Position numbers and translations under genes: made by a program | DNA from: JAJXWB01 sp965246795 | GTDB lineage: Bacteria > Pseudomonadota > Alphaproteobacteria > Rhizobiales > Beijerinckiaceae | DNA: 64,000 nt | Direction: 5' to 3' | Assembly: GCA_965246795.1 (NCBI GenBank) | Contig: CBDFFN010000007.1 | Coordinates: forward strand, 1 to 64,000 | Notes under the pieces: model-generated | What the model saw: only the letters and a program-made list of their open reading frames with translations | The model's database searches: none | What the model was told of the DNA's origin: nothing | Part shown: positions 53,049 to 61,615 of the stretch, in pieces | Numbering within the stretch: the first letter of the stretch is position 1 | Layout: every line of letters begins with the position of its first letter

Positions 53049-54416
53049 ATGGCGAGAAGCCGTTTCCTGCGCCGTACCGTCCTCGTGATGACTTCGACCT
53101 CGTCGATCGTCGCATTGGCGATGGCGCTGGTGCTCGTCGCCGCCTTCGCGCTGCGAAGCGCCGACAGACCGAGCCGCGTGCGCATCGCGGTCGGACCGAC
53201 CGACACTGCCGACGGCATATTCGGAGACGCGCTGCATCGCGAGCTTCCGCACGGTTTCAACGCCGTCGATGTGCAGCTGATCCGCGGCAGCTCTCTGGAA
53301 GAAGTATCCGACGCGATCGACAACAACAAAGCAGAACTGGCGATCGTGCGGACCGACGTGGCAGTGCCGGACAATGCCGGCACGATGCTGATCGTGCATC
53401 GCGACGCGGCGCTTTTCCTCGCTTTGCCTGACAGCAAGATTGAGGACATCGCCGGTCTCGAAGGCAAACGCGTCGCGATCGTACCGGGCGGGAAGGCGAA
53501 CGACACTCTGGTCTCGACCGTCCTGTCGCGCTTCGGCGTCGACGACGATGGCGTCAAACGTATTCCGATGGCGCCGGATAAACTCGCCGAAGCCGTCACG
53601 AAAAAGGAGATCGACGCGGCCGTCGTCTTCGGTCCCGTTGCCTCCGACATTTTGTCGAATGCCGTCTCCGCCATGACCATCGGGGACAAGACGCCGGCCT
53701 TTCTCGAACTCAAGAATGCCGATGCGCTCGAGCAAGGGCTCGACGGTTTCGTGAAGGTGACGATCCCGGCCGGTCTTTTTGCGGGATCGCCGCCACTACC
53801 GGAAGAAGAGGTTCAGACGATCGGCGTCGATTACCAGCTCGTCGCGCGCCACGACATGTCGGAGGCCTCTGTCGGCCTGCTGACGCGCACGATCCTCGCT
53901 CTGCGTCGGCGCCTCGCAGAAACCGCGCCGATCGCCGATTTCATGCAGGCGCCCGACACCGAGAAGGGCGGGCGCTATCCACTGCATGTCGGCGCGACGG
54001 CCTATTTCGAGGACAACGAAAAGACATTCATGGATCGCTACGGCGATTGGTTCTACATCATCGCGATGGTGCTCGGCGGCGTCGGCTCCGCGCTCGCAAG
54101 TCTTATCGCGTCGCTGCAGGCGCGCTCTCGGCGTAGCGCGATGGTCGTCATCGACCAGCTTGCGGATATGCGACGCAAGGCGGCGGAATGCACGGACCAG
54201 CCGGCGTTGCGCGCACTCGACCGCGATGTCAGCGAACTCGCACTCAACGCACTCTATCGCGCGCGTGAAGGCCGCTTCGATCAAGCCGGCGTCGAAATTT
54301 TGCGATTGGCGGTCGAGGAAACGCGTCGCGCGATCACGCGACGGCTGGCGGAACTGCGAAGTGCGGGACCAATCGGCGATGCGCCGGCAGCCGTCGCAAA
54401 TGCAGCTGTGGGGTGA
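53049..54416 (+). CDS. TAXI-family TRAP transporter solute receptor-like protein
   Basis: A 455-residue protein with an N-terminal hydrophobic segment (STSSIVALAMALVLVAAFAL), a TAXI/NMT1 binding domain (RIAVGPTDTADGIFGDALHR, then GLEGKRVAIVPGGKANDTLV), and a second transmembrane helix (about residues 334-357) followed by a soluble tail. Typical TAXI receptors are periplasmic and paired with TRAP permease genes; none is near here. The membrane-bound layout suggests a sensory or membrane-anchored receptor. It follows mutL by 74 nt on the same strand. Confidence 0.82.
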   Translation: MARSRFLRRTVLVMTSTSSIVALAMALVLVAAFALRSADRPSRVRIAVGPTDTADGIFGDALHRELPHGFNAVDVQLIRGSSLEEVSDAIDNNKAELAIVRTDVAVPDNAGTMLIVHRDAALFLALPDSKIEDIAGLEGKRVAIVPGGKANDTLVSTVLSRFGVDDDGVKRIPMAPDKLAEAVTKKEIDAAVVFGPVASDILSNAVSAMTIGDKTPAFLELKNADALEQGLDGFVKVTIPAGLFAGSPPLPEEEVQTIGVDYQLVARHDMSEASVGLLTRTILALRRRLAETAPIADFMQAPDTEKGGRYPLHVGATAYFEDNEKTFMDRYGDWFYIIAMVLGGVGSALASLIASLQARSRRSAMVVIDQLADMRRKAAECTDQPALRALDRDVSELALNALYRAREGRFDQAGVEILRLAVEETRRAITRRLAELRSAGPIGDAPAAVANAAVG

Positions 54417-54425
54417 GGCGACGCC

Positions 54426-54818
54426 TTACGGCACGACCGCGATTGCCTGTATCTCGACCTTCGCGCGATCCTCTATCAGCGCAGAGACTTCTACCGCCGC
54501 CATCGCCGGAAAATGCCGGCCGATGATCTCGCGATACGCGGTGCCGATGCCCTTCAGGCTCGCCAGATATTCTCGCTTGTCGGTGACGTACCAGGTCATC
54601 GTCGCGATGTGTTCCGGCCTTGCACCGCCAGCCGCGAGCACGGCGACGATGTTGACGAGCGTTTGCCGCGTCTGCGCGATGAGATCGTCCGTCTCGAACT
54701 GGTTCTGCGCGTTCCAACCGATCTGGCCACCGACGAAGATGGTGCGGCCGCTCGCCGCGATACCGTTGGAATAGCCGATCGGCTTCGCCCAACCCGGCGG
54801 TTGCAAAACATCATGCAT
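54426..54818 (-). CDS. RidA/YjgF-family protein
   Basis: A 130-residue protein of the Rid fold (GGQIGWNAQNQFETDDLIAQ, then TRQTLVNIVAVLAAGGARPE and AMAAVEVSALIEDRAKVEIQ). Classical RidA has a catalytic Arg in the segment VEVxRLxxD; here Ala occupies that position (residue about 113). A canonical RidA role in hydrolysing 2-aminoacrylate is therefore not expected. It overlaps the CoA ligase start by 8 nt and lies last in the 2-aminobenzoate operon, where an enamine intermediate is formed, so a related deaminase function is possible. Confidence 0.88.
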   Translation of the reverse strand: MHDVLQPPGWAKPIGYSNGIAASGRTIFVGGQIGWNAQNQFETDDLIAQTRQTLVNIVAVLAAGGARPEHIATMTWYVTDKREYLASLKGIGTAYREIIGRHFPAMAAVEVSALIEDRAKVEIQAIAVVP

Positions 54819-56442
54819 GGGGCGCGCCCTCCGTGCGCAAGGCGAAGCGCTGGATCTTGCCAGTCTGCGTCTTCGGAAGCGCCGTCACGAAGCGGATGCG
54901 GCGCGGATATTTATAAGGCGCGATCACCGCTTTCACGTGATTTTGCAGCGTGCGCACCGTCGTGTCGTCGCCCTTTGCACCGTCGGCGAGGACGACATGC
55001 GCCTCGACGATCTGGCCCCGCTCGCCATCCTCTGCGCCGACCACGGCACACTCGCGCACATGCGGATGCGAGAGCAGCGCGGCTTCGACTTCCGGACCCG
55101 CAATGTTGTAGCCGGCCGACACGATCATATCGTCGGAACGCGCGAGAAAGCGGAAGTGCCCGGCGTCATCCTGCAGGAATGTGTCGCCCGTGATGTTCCA
55201 GCCATCCTGCACGTAATCGTGCTGGCGCGCATCATCGAGATAGCGGCAACCGGTCGGACCACGCACGGCCAAACGACCCGGCGTTCCACGCGGCACGTCA
55301 TGCATTTGCTCGTCGACGACTTTTGCCTCGTAACCGGGCACGGCTTTGCCCGTGGACCCCGGCGCGTGATCGTCGAATGTGTTGGTGACGAAAATATGCA
55401 GCATCTCCGTAGAGCCGATGCCGTCGAGGATCGGCTTACCGGTCTTCGCGATCCAGTCGGAATAAACGGGCGCCGGCAGCGTCTCGCCGGCAGAGATCGC
55501 GACACGCAGCGAAGAGAGGTCCGCGCCCGCTTCCATCGCATTGAGCATGGCGCGATAGGCGGTCGGCGCGGTGAAGCAGACCGTCGCTTTGTACTCCTCG
55601 ATGATGGCGATCATGTTTGGCGGCGACGCCGTTTCGAGCAGGGTCGCGGCGGCGCCGAAGCGCAACGGAAAGATCGCAAGACCGCCCAACCCAAAGGTGA
55701 AGGCGAGCGGTGGCGAACCGACGAAAATGTCGTCGGACCGCACGCCGAGCACATGTTTCGCATAAGTATCGGCGACCGCAAGCAAATCCCGATGGAAATG
55801 CATCGTCGCCTTCGGCACGCCCGTCGTACCCGAGGTGAATCCGAGCAGCGCGACATCGTCGCGGCCGGTCTTTACGGCCTCGAAACGCACGGGCTTGTTC
55901 AGCGCAACGCGATCGAGTTCGGCATCGTGATTGGCGGTGCCGTCGAAACCGATCACCTTCTTGAGATAGAGGCTGTCCTTTGCGCAGGCGACAAGCTCGT
56001 CGACGATGCGCGTGTCGCAGAGCGCGATTGCGATCTCCGCCTTGTCGACGATCTTGGCGAGTTCGCCTGATCGCAGCATCGGCATCGTGTTGACGACGAC
56101 GGCGCCGGCCTTTGTCGCGGCAAGCCAGCACGCGACCATCGCAGGATTGTTGGCGGAGCGGATGAGCACGCGGTCGCCGGGCTTCACGCCGTAGTCCGAC
56201 ACGAGCGCATTCGCGAGCCTGTTCGTCCAGTCCGCGAGTTCTTTGTAGGTGCGCCGGCGACCGTTGCCGATGAGCGCTATGTTGTCGCCGAAACCCTGCT
56301 CGACAAGGCGGTCGGTGAGCTCGACGGCGGCATTGAGATGTTCGGGATAGTCGAGCCCGTCGAACAGATATTTCGGCTGTTCGGCCTCGGCGGGCAGCCG
56401 ATCGCGCGCGAAACTGTCGACGTGGGCGGTGGGGCCGAGCAT
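54811..56442 (-). CDS. 2-aminobenzoate-CoA ligase-like AMP-forming acyl-CoA synthetase
   Basis: A 543-residue ANL enzyme close to the benzoate/2-aminobenzoate-CoA ligases. Features: GFTSGTTGVPKATMHFHRDL (phosphate loop), DGIGSTEMLHIFVTN (A5), ARSDDMIVSAGYNIAGPEVE (A8 hinge) and the C-terminal LPKTQTGKIQRFAL with the catalytic Lys. It makes the CoA thioester using ATP. Its start overlaps the hydratase stop by one base. Assignment to anthranilate is inferred from the adjacent bifunctional monooxygenase/reductase. Confidence 0.87.
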   Translation of the reverse strand: MLGPTAHVDSFARDRLPAEAEQPKYLFDGLDYPEHLNAAVELTDRLVEQGFGDNIALIGNGRRRTYKELADWTNRLANALVSDYGVKPGDRVLIRSANNPAMVACWLAATKAGAVVVNTMPMLRSGELAKIVDKAEIAIALCDTRIVDELVACAKDSLYLKKVIGFDGTANHDAELDRVALNKPVRFEAVKTGRDDVALLGFTSGTTGVPKATMHFHRDLLAVADTYAKHVLGVRSDDIFVGSPPLAFTFGLGGLAIFPLRFGAAATLLETASPPNMIAIIEEYKATVCFTAPTAYRAMLNAMEAGADLSSLRVAISAGETLPAPVYSDWIAKTGKPILDGIGSTEMLHIFVTNTFDDHAPGSTGKAVPGYEAKVVDEQMHDVPRGTPGRLAVRGPTGCRYLDDARQHDYVQDGWNITGDTFLQDDAGHFRFLARSDDMIVSAGYNIAGPEVEAALLSHPHVRECAVVGAEDGERGQIVEAHVVLADGAKGDDTTVRTLQNHVKAVIAPYKYPRRIRFVTALPKTQTGKIQRFALRTEGAPHA

Positions 56443-57251
56443 CAATTTCCCTCGAACACCGGCTGTTTCTTCGCGACGAACGCATGATACGCGCGGTCGA
56501 AATCCTGCGTCTGCATGCAGATCGCCTGCGCCTGCGCCTCGGCTTCGATCGCCTGTTCGAGCCCCATCGACCATTCGTGGTTGAGCTGCGTCTTCGTCAT
56601 GCCGTTCGCAAACGTCGGGCCAGCGGCGATCTTCTCGGCGAGTTTCAACACATCGGCTTCGAGGGCGTCGGCCGAAACGAGGCGATTGTAGAATCCCCAG
56701 CGCTCGCCCTCCTCTGCTGTCATGGCACGGCCGGTGTAGAGAAGTTCCGCCGCGCGGCCCTGACCGATGAGGCGCGGAAGGATTGCGCAGGCGCCCATGT
56801 CGCAGCCCGCGAGCCCGACCTTTGAAAAAAGAAACGCGCATTTCGCCGTCGGCGTCGCGATGCGCAGATCCGACGCCATTGCGATGATCGCACCAGCGCC
56901 CGCTGCGATCCCGTCGATGGCCGCAATGATCGGCTTGCCGCAGCCGATCATCGCTTTCACAAGATCGCCGGTCATGCGTGTGAAGTTTAGTAGCTGCACC
57001 ATGTCCATCGCGACGAGCGGCCCGATGATTTCGTGCACATCGCCGCCGGAACAGAAATTACCTCCGTTCGGCAGGAATACGACGACATCGACATCGTCGG
57101 CATAGACAAGGTCGCGGAACGTATCGCGAAGCTCGGCGTAGGACTGAAAGGTCAGCGGGTTCTTGCGCTCGGGCCGTGTGAGGCGAACGCGCGCGATGCG
57201 GTCGACGACCTGCCAGTCGAAATGCTGCATCTTGCGTCCGGCAAGCTTCAT
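56442..57251 (-). CDS. enoyl-CoA hydratase/isomerase family protein
   Basis: A 269-residue crotonase-fold protein. The oxyanion hole is formed by NFCSGGDVHEIIGPLVAMD and AIDGIAAGAGAIIAMASDLR; FLFSKVGLAGCDMGACAILP is the second active-site stretch, with Gly/Cys in place of the usual Glu. It is sandwiched between the MarR gene (2-nt gap) and the CoA ligase (1-nt overlap) in the 2-aminobenzoate operon, so it probably handles an alicyclic CoA intermediate after dearomatisation. The start is taken at ATG 57251; an ATG 21 nt inside is possible. Confidence 0.9.
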   Translation of the reverse strand: MKLAGRKMQHFDWQVVDRIARVRLTRPERKNPLTFQSYAELRDTFRDLVYADDVDVVVFLPNGGNFCSGGDVHEIIGPLVAMDMVQLLNFTRMTGDLVKAMIGCGKPIIAAIDGIAAGAGAIIAMASDLRIATPTAKCAFLFSKVGLAGCDMGACAILPRLIGQGRAAELLYTGRAMTAEEGERWGFYNRLVSADALEADVLKLAEKIAAGPTFANGMTKTQLNHEWSMGLEQAIEAEAQAQAICMQTQDFDRAYHAFVAKKQPVFEGN

Positions 57252-57253
57252 TC

Positions 57254-57724
57254 TCAGGACTCCCAATCGCTCGAAAAATGTTCCAGGCGCGCCGCGAGCT
57301 GGCGCGCTTCCGCGCCGCCGATGTCGCGCAGCAGCGTGTTCACCCAATCTTCGTGCGCCGCCGCCATCGCGGCAAAGGCGCGTGTGCCTTTCGGCGTCAG
57401 CCGAACCATCGACGTGCGGCGGTCGCCCTCGCGCGTCGCGCGCACGACGAAGCCGTCGGCAACGAGACGATCGACGATGACGGTGACGTTTCCATTGGAG
57501 ACGAGCAGGAATCTCGAAAGATCGCTCATCAGCATACCGTCCGGCACGCGCCACAACGCCGCCATCACGTCGAAGCGCGGCAGCGTCGTGTCGAATTCCG
57601 TCTTCAGTTTCTCGCGCAACACGGACTCGATCGAGCGGGATGCACGCAGCAAGCGGATCCAGAGCCGCAGCCGGTCCTTCGAGGCCGGCGCGCGGCCGGC
57701 GGCGGCGAGCGGCACGCTCACCAT
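57254..57724 (-). CDS. MarR-family transcriptional regulator
   Basis: 156 residues from ATG 57724. The winged helix-turn-helix is complete (FDTTLPRFDVMAALWRVPDG, then MLMSDLSRFLLVSNGNVTVI as recognition helix and RATREGDRRTSMVRLTPKGT as wing). MarR proteins of aromatic-CoA pathways usually sense the CoA thioester and repress the catabolic operon. It lies 28 nt after the monooxygenase/reductase stop within the minus-strand operon, so it probably regulates its own transcript and perhaps the divergent transporter. A candidate operator lies at 60087-60104. Confidence 0.92.
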   Translation of the reverse strand: MVSVPLAAAGRAPASKDRLRLWIRLLRASRSIESVLREKLKTEFDTTLPRFDVMAALWRVPDGMLMSDLSRFLLVSNGNVTVIVDRLVADGFVVRATREGDRRTSMVRLTPKGTRAFAAMAAAHEDWVNTLLRDIGGAEARQLAARLEHFSSDWES

Positions 57725-57752
57725 GTCTCGCCGCCGTCGACGAGCGCACGCA

Positions 57753-60041
57753 TCAAGCGCGCACCGGGCCGCTCTCGGCACGCTTTAGCCGGTAGAGCTG
57801 ATCGCGGCCGGGCCAATAGGGCTTCGGCCAGACGGCGTCGTGATCGTCAAAGGCCGCCGCCGCGTGCAGCGTCCAGTAGGGGTCGGCCAGATGTGGCCGC
57901 GCGAGGCAAACGAGATCGGCGCGCCCCGCCATCAGGATCGAATTGACGTGGTCGGGCTCGAAAATATTGCCGACGGCCATCGTCGGAATGCCGAGTTCGT
58001 TGCGGATGCGATCCGAGAACGGCGTCTGAAACATGCGGCCGTAGACGGGTTTTGCCTGCGTCGATGTCTGGCCAGCGGAGACATCGACGATATCGGCGCC
58101 GGCATCGCGGAAGGCGCGCGCGATTTCGACGGCTTCGGGCGGCGTGACCCCGTCGTCGCCGACCCAGTCGTTGGCGGAAATGCGCACCGACATTGGCTTG
58201 TGCGACGGCCATACCGCGCGCATCGCGGAAAAGACTTCGAGCGGATAGCGCAGGCGGTTCTCGAGCGAGCCGCCGTATTCGTCGCTGCGGTGGTTCGTCA
58301 GCGGCGTGATGAAGGAGGACAGGAGATAGCCGTGCGCGCAATGCAGCTCGATCATGTCGAAGCCGGCACGATCCGCCATACGTGCCGCCGATACGAATTG
58401 CTCGCGAACCAAATCCATGTCGGCGCGACTCATCGCCTTCGGCACCTGATTGGTCGCTGACCACGACACGGCGGATGCGGCCATGATCGGCCAGTTGCCT
58501 CCAGGCAGTGGCGCGTCGGCATCCTCCCACCCAACTTGCGTCGAGCCTTTCGCACCGGAGTGGCCCACCTGCGCCGCGATTTTCGCCCGCGTTTCGGCAT
58601 GGACGAAGTCGACGATGCGTTTCCATGCGGCTTCGTGTTCCGGCGCGTAGAAGCCGGGACAGCCCGGCGAAATGCGCCCGACATCGCTCACGCAGGTCAT
58701 CTCTGTGACGACGAGACCTGCGCCGCCTTTCGCGCGCTCGGCGTAATGCACGAGATGCCAGTCGGTCGGGCAGCCGTCGACGGCTTTGTATTGCGCCATC
58801 GGCGAGACGACGATGCGATTGGTGAGGTCCATGCTGCGCAGGCGGAACGGCGCGAACATCGGTGCGCGTGACACCTTCGCCGATGCGCCAGCTTGCGTGT
58901 GGAACCAGCGCTCGGCATCGGCGAGCCAGGCCGGATCGCGCATGCGCAGATTTTCGTGGCTGATGCGCTGCGAACGCGTCAGGAGCGAATAATTGAACTG
59001 CACGGGATCGAGGCCGAGATAGCGCTCGATGTCTTCGAACCATTCGAGCGAGTTGCGCGCCGCCGATTGCAGCTTCAAGACTTCGGTACGCCGCGAGTCT
59101 TCGTATCTCGCAAACGTCGTCGCGAGATTGCTGTTTTTGCCGAATTCTTCGGCGAGGAAAATCGCGCTTTCGAGCGCGAGTTTGGTGCCGGAGCCGACAG
59201 AGAAATGCGCCGACGCGGCAGCATCACCCATCAGCACAAGATTTTCGTGGCTCCAGCGCTCGCACAGAATGCGGGGAAAATTGATCCAGGCCGAGCCACG
59301 GATGTGGTTGGCGTTGGACATCAGCGGCTGTCCGCCGAGATGGGCGGCAAAGATGCGCTCGCAGGTTGCGATCGATTCGGCCTGCGTCATCGCGCCGAAG
59401 CCGAACGCGTCCCACGTCTCCTGCGAACATTCGACGATGAATGTCGCGGTGTCCGGATCGAACTGGTAGGCGTGCACCCAGACCCAGCCGTGTTCGGTCT
59501 TCTCGAAGATGAAGGTGAAGGCGTCGTCGAACTTCTGCCGCGTGCCGAGCCACACAAATTTGCAGCGACGCGTGTCGATGTCGGCCCGGAACGCTTCCGG
59601 AAACGCTGACCGCGCACGAGAATTGAGACCATCGGCGGCGACGACGATATCGTGGCTCGCCATCAGCGGCTTCGGGTCGGCTATCTCGGTCTCGAAATGC
59701 AGATCGACGCCGAGCTCGCGCGCACGGCGCTGCAACAGAAGCAGCAGCGTCTTGCGTCCGATGCCGCAGAAGCCGTGGCCGGTCGAGACGATGCGCTCGC
59801 CGCCATAGACAACGGCGATATCATCCCAGCGCGCAAACTCTTTGCGAATCCAGTTCGCGCTGACGGGATCGTTCGCCGCGAGATTGCCGAGCGTCTCGTC
59901 CGACAGAACGACGCCCCAGCCGAACGTATCGTCCGGCTTGTTGCGCTCGAACACGGTCACGTCGTGCGCGGCGTCGCGCAGCTTCAGGCTGATGGCGAAA
60001 TAGAGTCCCGCCGCACCGCCACCGAGAACCGCAACCTTCAT
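57753..60041 (-). CDS. 2-aminobenzoyl-CoA monooxygenase/reductase (bifunctional)
   Basis: A 762-residue two-domain flavoprotein. Domain 1 (about 1-380) is an FAD monooxygenase: VAVLGGGAAGLYFAISLKLR and VLMGDAAASAHFSVGSGTKL. Domain 2 (about 394-750) is an old-yellow-enzyme-like NADH reductase: MFAPFRLRSMDLTNRIVVSP, ELHCAHGYLLSSFITPLTNH and SDEYGGSLENRLRYPLEV. This exact order is that of the Azoarcus evansii enzyme, which hydroxylates and then reduces 2-aminobenzoyl-CoA to a non-aromatic product. Salicylyl-CoA 5-hydroxylase has the same fold, so salicylate is the alternative. It is first in a five-gene operon with MarR, hydratase, ligase and RidA. Confidence 0.92.
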   Translation of the reverse strand: MKVAVLGGGAAGLYFAISLKLRDAAHDVTVFERNKPDDTFGWGVVLSDETLGNLAANDPVSANWIRKEFARWDDIAVVYGGERIVSTGHGFCGIGRKTLLLLLQRRARELGVDLHFETEIADPKPLMASHDIVVAADGLNSRARSAFPEAFRADIDTRRCKFVWLGTRQKFDDAFTFIFEKTEHGWVWVHAYQFDPDTATFIVECSQETWDAFGFGAMTQAESIATCERIFAAHLGGQPLMSNANHIRGSAWINFPRILCERWSHENLVLMGDAAASAHFSVGSGTKLALESAIFLAEEFGKNSNLATTFARYEDSRRTEVLKLQSAARNSLEWFEDIERYLGLDPVQFNYSLLTRSQRISHENLRMRDPAWLADAERWFHTQAGASAKVSRAPMFAPFRLRSMDLTNRIVVSPMAQYKAVDGCPTDWHLVHYAERAKGGAGLVVTEMTCVSDVGRISPGCPGFYAPEHEAAWKRIVDFVHAETRAKIAAQVGHSGAKGSTQVGWEDADAPLPGGNWPIMAASAVSWSATNQVPKAMSRADMDLVREQFVSAARMADRAGFDMIELHCAHGYLLSSFITPLTNHRSDEYGGSLENRLRYPLEVFSAMRAVWPSHKPMSVRISANDWVGDDGVTPPEAVEIARAFRDAGADIVDVSAGQTSTQAKPVYGRMFQTPFSDRIRNELGIPTMAVGNIFEPDHVNSILMAGRADLVCLARPHLADPYWTLHAAAAFDDHDAVWPKPYWPGRDQLYRLKRAESGPVRA

Positions 60042-60086
60042 CGCGCGCACCCGCTCATGTCGCACACGTTTTCACGATCACTCATT

Positions 60087-60104
60087 TATTTCAAGTTCAA
60101 AATA
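60087..60104. promoter_or_regulatory. candidate MarR operator in the divergent promoter region
   Basis: TATTTCAAGTTCAAAATA is an AT-rich, imperfectly symmetric stretch (TATTT ... AAATA) in an otherwise GC-rich spacer. It lies 46 nt upstream of the monooxygenase/reductase start and about 100 nt before the divergent DUF1236 gene. Position and composition suit MarR binding; the assignment is tentative. Confidence 0.35.
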
Positions 60105-60205
60105 TCGACGGAAGGGCGGCCACACCAAAGTGGCATGGCCGCGAAATTGACACCCGTGAAGCCCTGTCCGTAGATGCGTGAAAATGCGTTCCTGGGAGGA
60201 TCGCC

Positions 60206-60547
60206 ATGAAGCACATCGATAAATTTTTGCCTTTCGCGGCCGCTGTCTACGTGGTCGTGATGCTTGTCGCACCTGCGCATTCGCAGGTCGTCGTGCTGTC
60301 GCCGGACGAAGACGTTCTCGTCGACCGCTACATCGTCGAACTTCCCGCGCTGCCGCCGCCGGTCGTGATCGAAGAGAACATGACCCTGCGGCCAGGAAGC
60401 ATCGTGCCGGTTGGCGTCGCGCTGCAGCCGTTCGGTGGCGCATCGGCGCTGGCCAAATACGGTTTCTTCGTCTCCGTCGACAACAAGGTCGTCGTAGTCG
60501 ATCCATCAACGCGGGCGGTCGTGCGCATTCTCAACGCCAAGCGATAG
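60206..60547 (+). CDS. secreted DUF1236-like protein
   Basis: A 113-residue protein with a signal peptide (VYVVVMLVAPAHS, cleavage near 27). The C-terminal segment (KYGFFVSVDNKVVVVDPSTR, then AVVRIL) matches the DUF1236 ending common in Rhizobiales. Function is unknown; it is periplasmic or secreted. GGGAGGATCGCC precedes the ATG. It is divergent from the monooxygenase/reductase gene and lies 33 nt before livH, so it could be first in the transporter transcript. Confidence 0.8.
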   Translation: MKHIDKFLPFAAAVYVVVMLVAPAHSQVVVLSPDEDVLVDRYIVELPALPPPVVIEENMTLRPGSIVPVGVALQPFGGASALAKYGFFVSVDNKVVVVDPSTRAVVRILNAKR

Positions 60548-60580
60548 ACGCGTGTCCTCGGCGAGATCCGGCGGAGGCTG

Positions 60581-61615
60581 ATGGACTCCACCATCGTCCT
60601 TTTCCTGCTGCAGGATGCGATGGTCAACGGCGCGATCTATGCGCTCGTCGCCATCGCGCTCGTGCTCGTCTTCGCCGTCACGCGCGTGATCCTCATCCCG
60701 CAGGGCGAGTTCGTCGCCTTTAGCACGTTGACGCTTGCGTCCCTGCAGGCGGGCACACCACCACGCATGGCTTGGCTGCTAGTCGCGGTAGGAGGATTGA
60801 ACGCGCTCGTGTCGTTTGTGCGCTTCCGGCATGCGCTCAACCCGCGCGGCGTCGTGAAAATCATTGTGTGGAATGTCGTGCTGCCCGCCGTCATCGCTAC
60901 GGTCGCTCTGGTGGCCGCGCCGCTGAAACTCGGGCTCGCGATCAACATCGTCATCACGCTGCTGCTGATCGTGCCGCTCGGCGCGCTTCTCTACGATCTC
61001 GCGTTCGACATTCTGGCGGAAGCGAGCGTGCTGACGCTGCTCATCGTCGCCTTCGGTGTGCATATCGCGCTGACCGGCCTCGGCCTCGTCTTCTTCGGGC
61101 CGGAGGGCGCCACCACGCCTGCGCTTCTCTCGACGAGCTTCAATGTCGGCGCGCTTCTCGTGACAGGTCAAAGCCTTTGCGTGCTCGGTGTGACCGTCGT
61201 TCTGATGGTCGGTCTCGGCTGGTTCTTCCGTGAGACATTGCTCGGCAAGGCTTTGCAGGCCTGTTCCGTCAATCGTCTTGGTGCGCGTCTCGTCGGCATG
61301 CCGACCGCCGTCGCGGGTCGCGTCGCCTTCGGTGTCGCCGCGTTCATCGGCGCAGTGTCCGGCATTCTTATCGGCGCGATCACGACGATCTATTACGATT
61401 CCGGCTTTCTCATCGGCTTGAAAGGTTTCGTCGCCGCGATCATCGCGGGGCTTGCCAGCTATCCGCTCACCGTCGGCGCTGCGCTGCTTGTCGGAATCGT
61501 CGAAGCCTTTTCGTCTTTTTGGGCGAGCACCTACAAGGAAGTGCTCGTCTTCACGATCATCATTCCCTTCCTCTTGCTGCGCTCCTTCGGTGCGCATGCG
61601 GAGGAAGAGGAATGA
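60581..61615 (+). CDS. branched-chain amino acid/aromatic acid ABC transporter permease, LivH type
   Basis: A 344-residue membrane protein with about nine transmembrane helices, longer than the usual 290-300 because of an inserted segment around residues 75-110. LivH features are AMVNGAIYALVAIALVLVFA, VTRVILIPQGEFVAFSTLT, and the conserved cytoplasmic loop RETLLGKALQACSVNRLGAR with GMPTAVAGRVAFGVAAFIGA. It forms the membrane channel with LivM. It overlaps the LivM-LivG gene by 4 nt. The neighbouring 2-aminobenzoate genes suggest an aromatic acid or related compound as substrate. Confidence 0.9.
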   Translation: MDSTIVLFLLQDAMVNGAIYALVAIALVLVFAVTRVILIPQGEFVAFSTLTLASLQAGTPPRMAWLLVAVGGLNALVSFVRFRHALNPRGVVKIIVWNVVLPAVIATVALVAAPLKLGLAINIVITLLLIVPLGALLYDLAFDILAEASVLTLLIVAFGVHIALTGLGLVFFGPEGATTPALLSTSFNVGALLVTGQSLCVLGVTVVLMVGLGWFFRETLLGKALQACSVNRLGARLVGMPTAVAGRVAFGVAAFIGAVSGILIGAITTIYYDSGFLIGLKGFVAAIIAGLASYPLTVGAALLVGIVEAFSSFWASTYKEVLVFTIIIPFLLLRSFGAHAEEEE

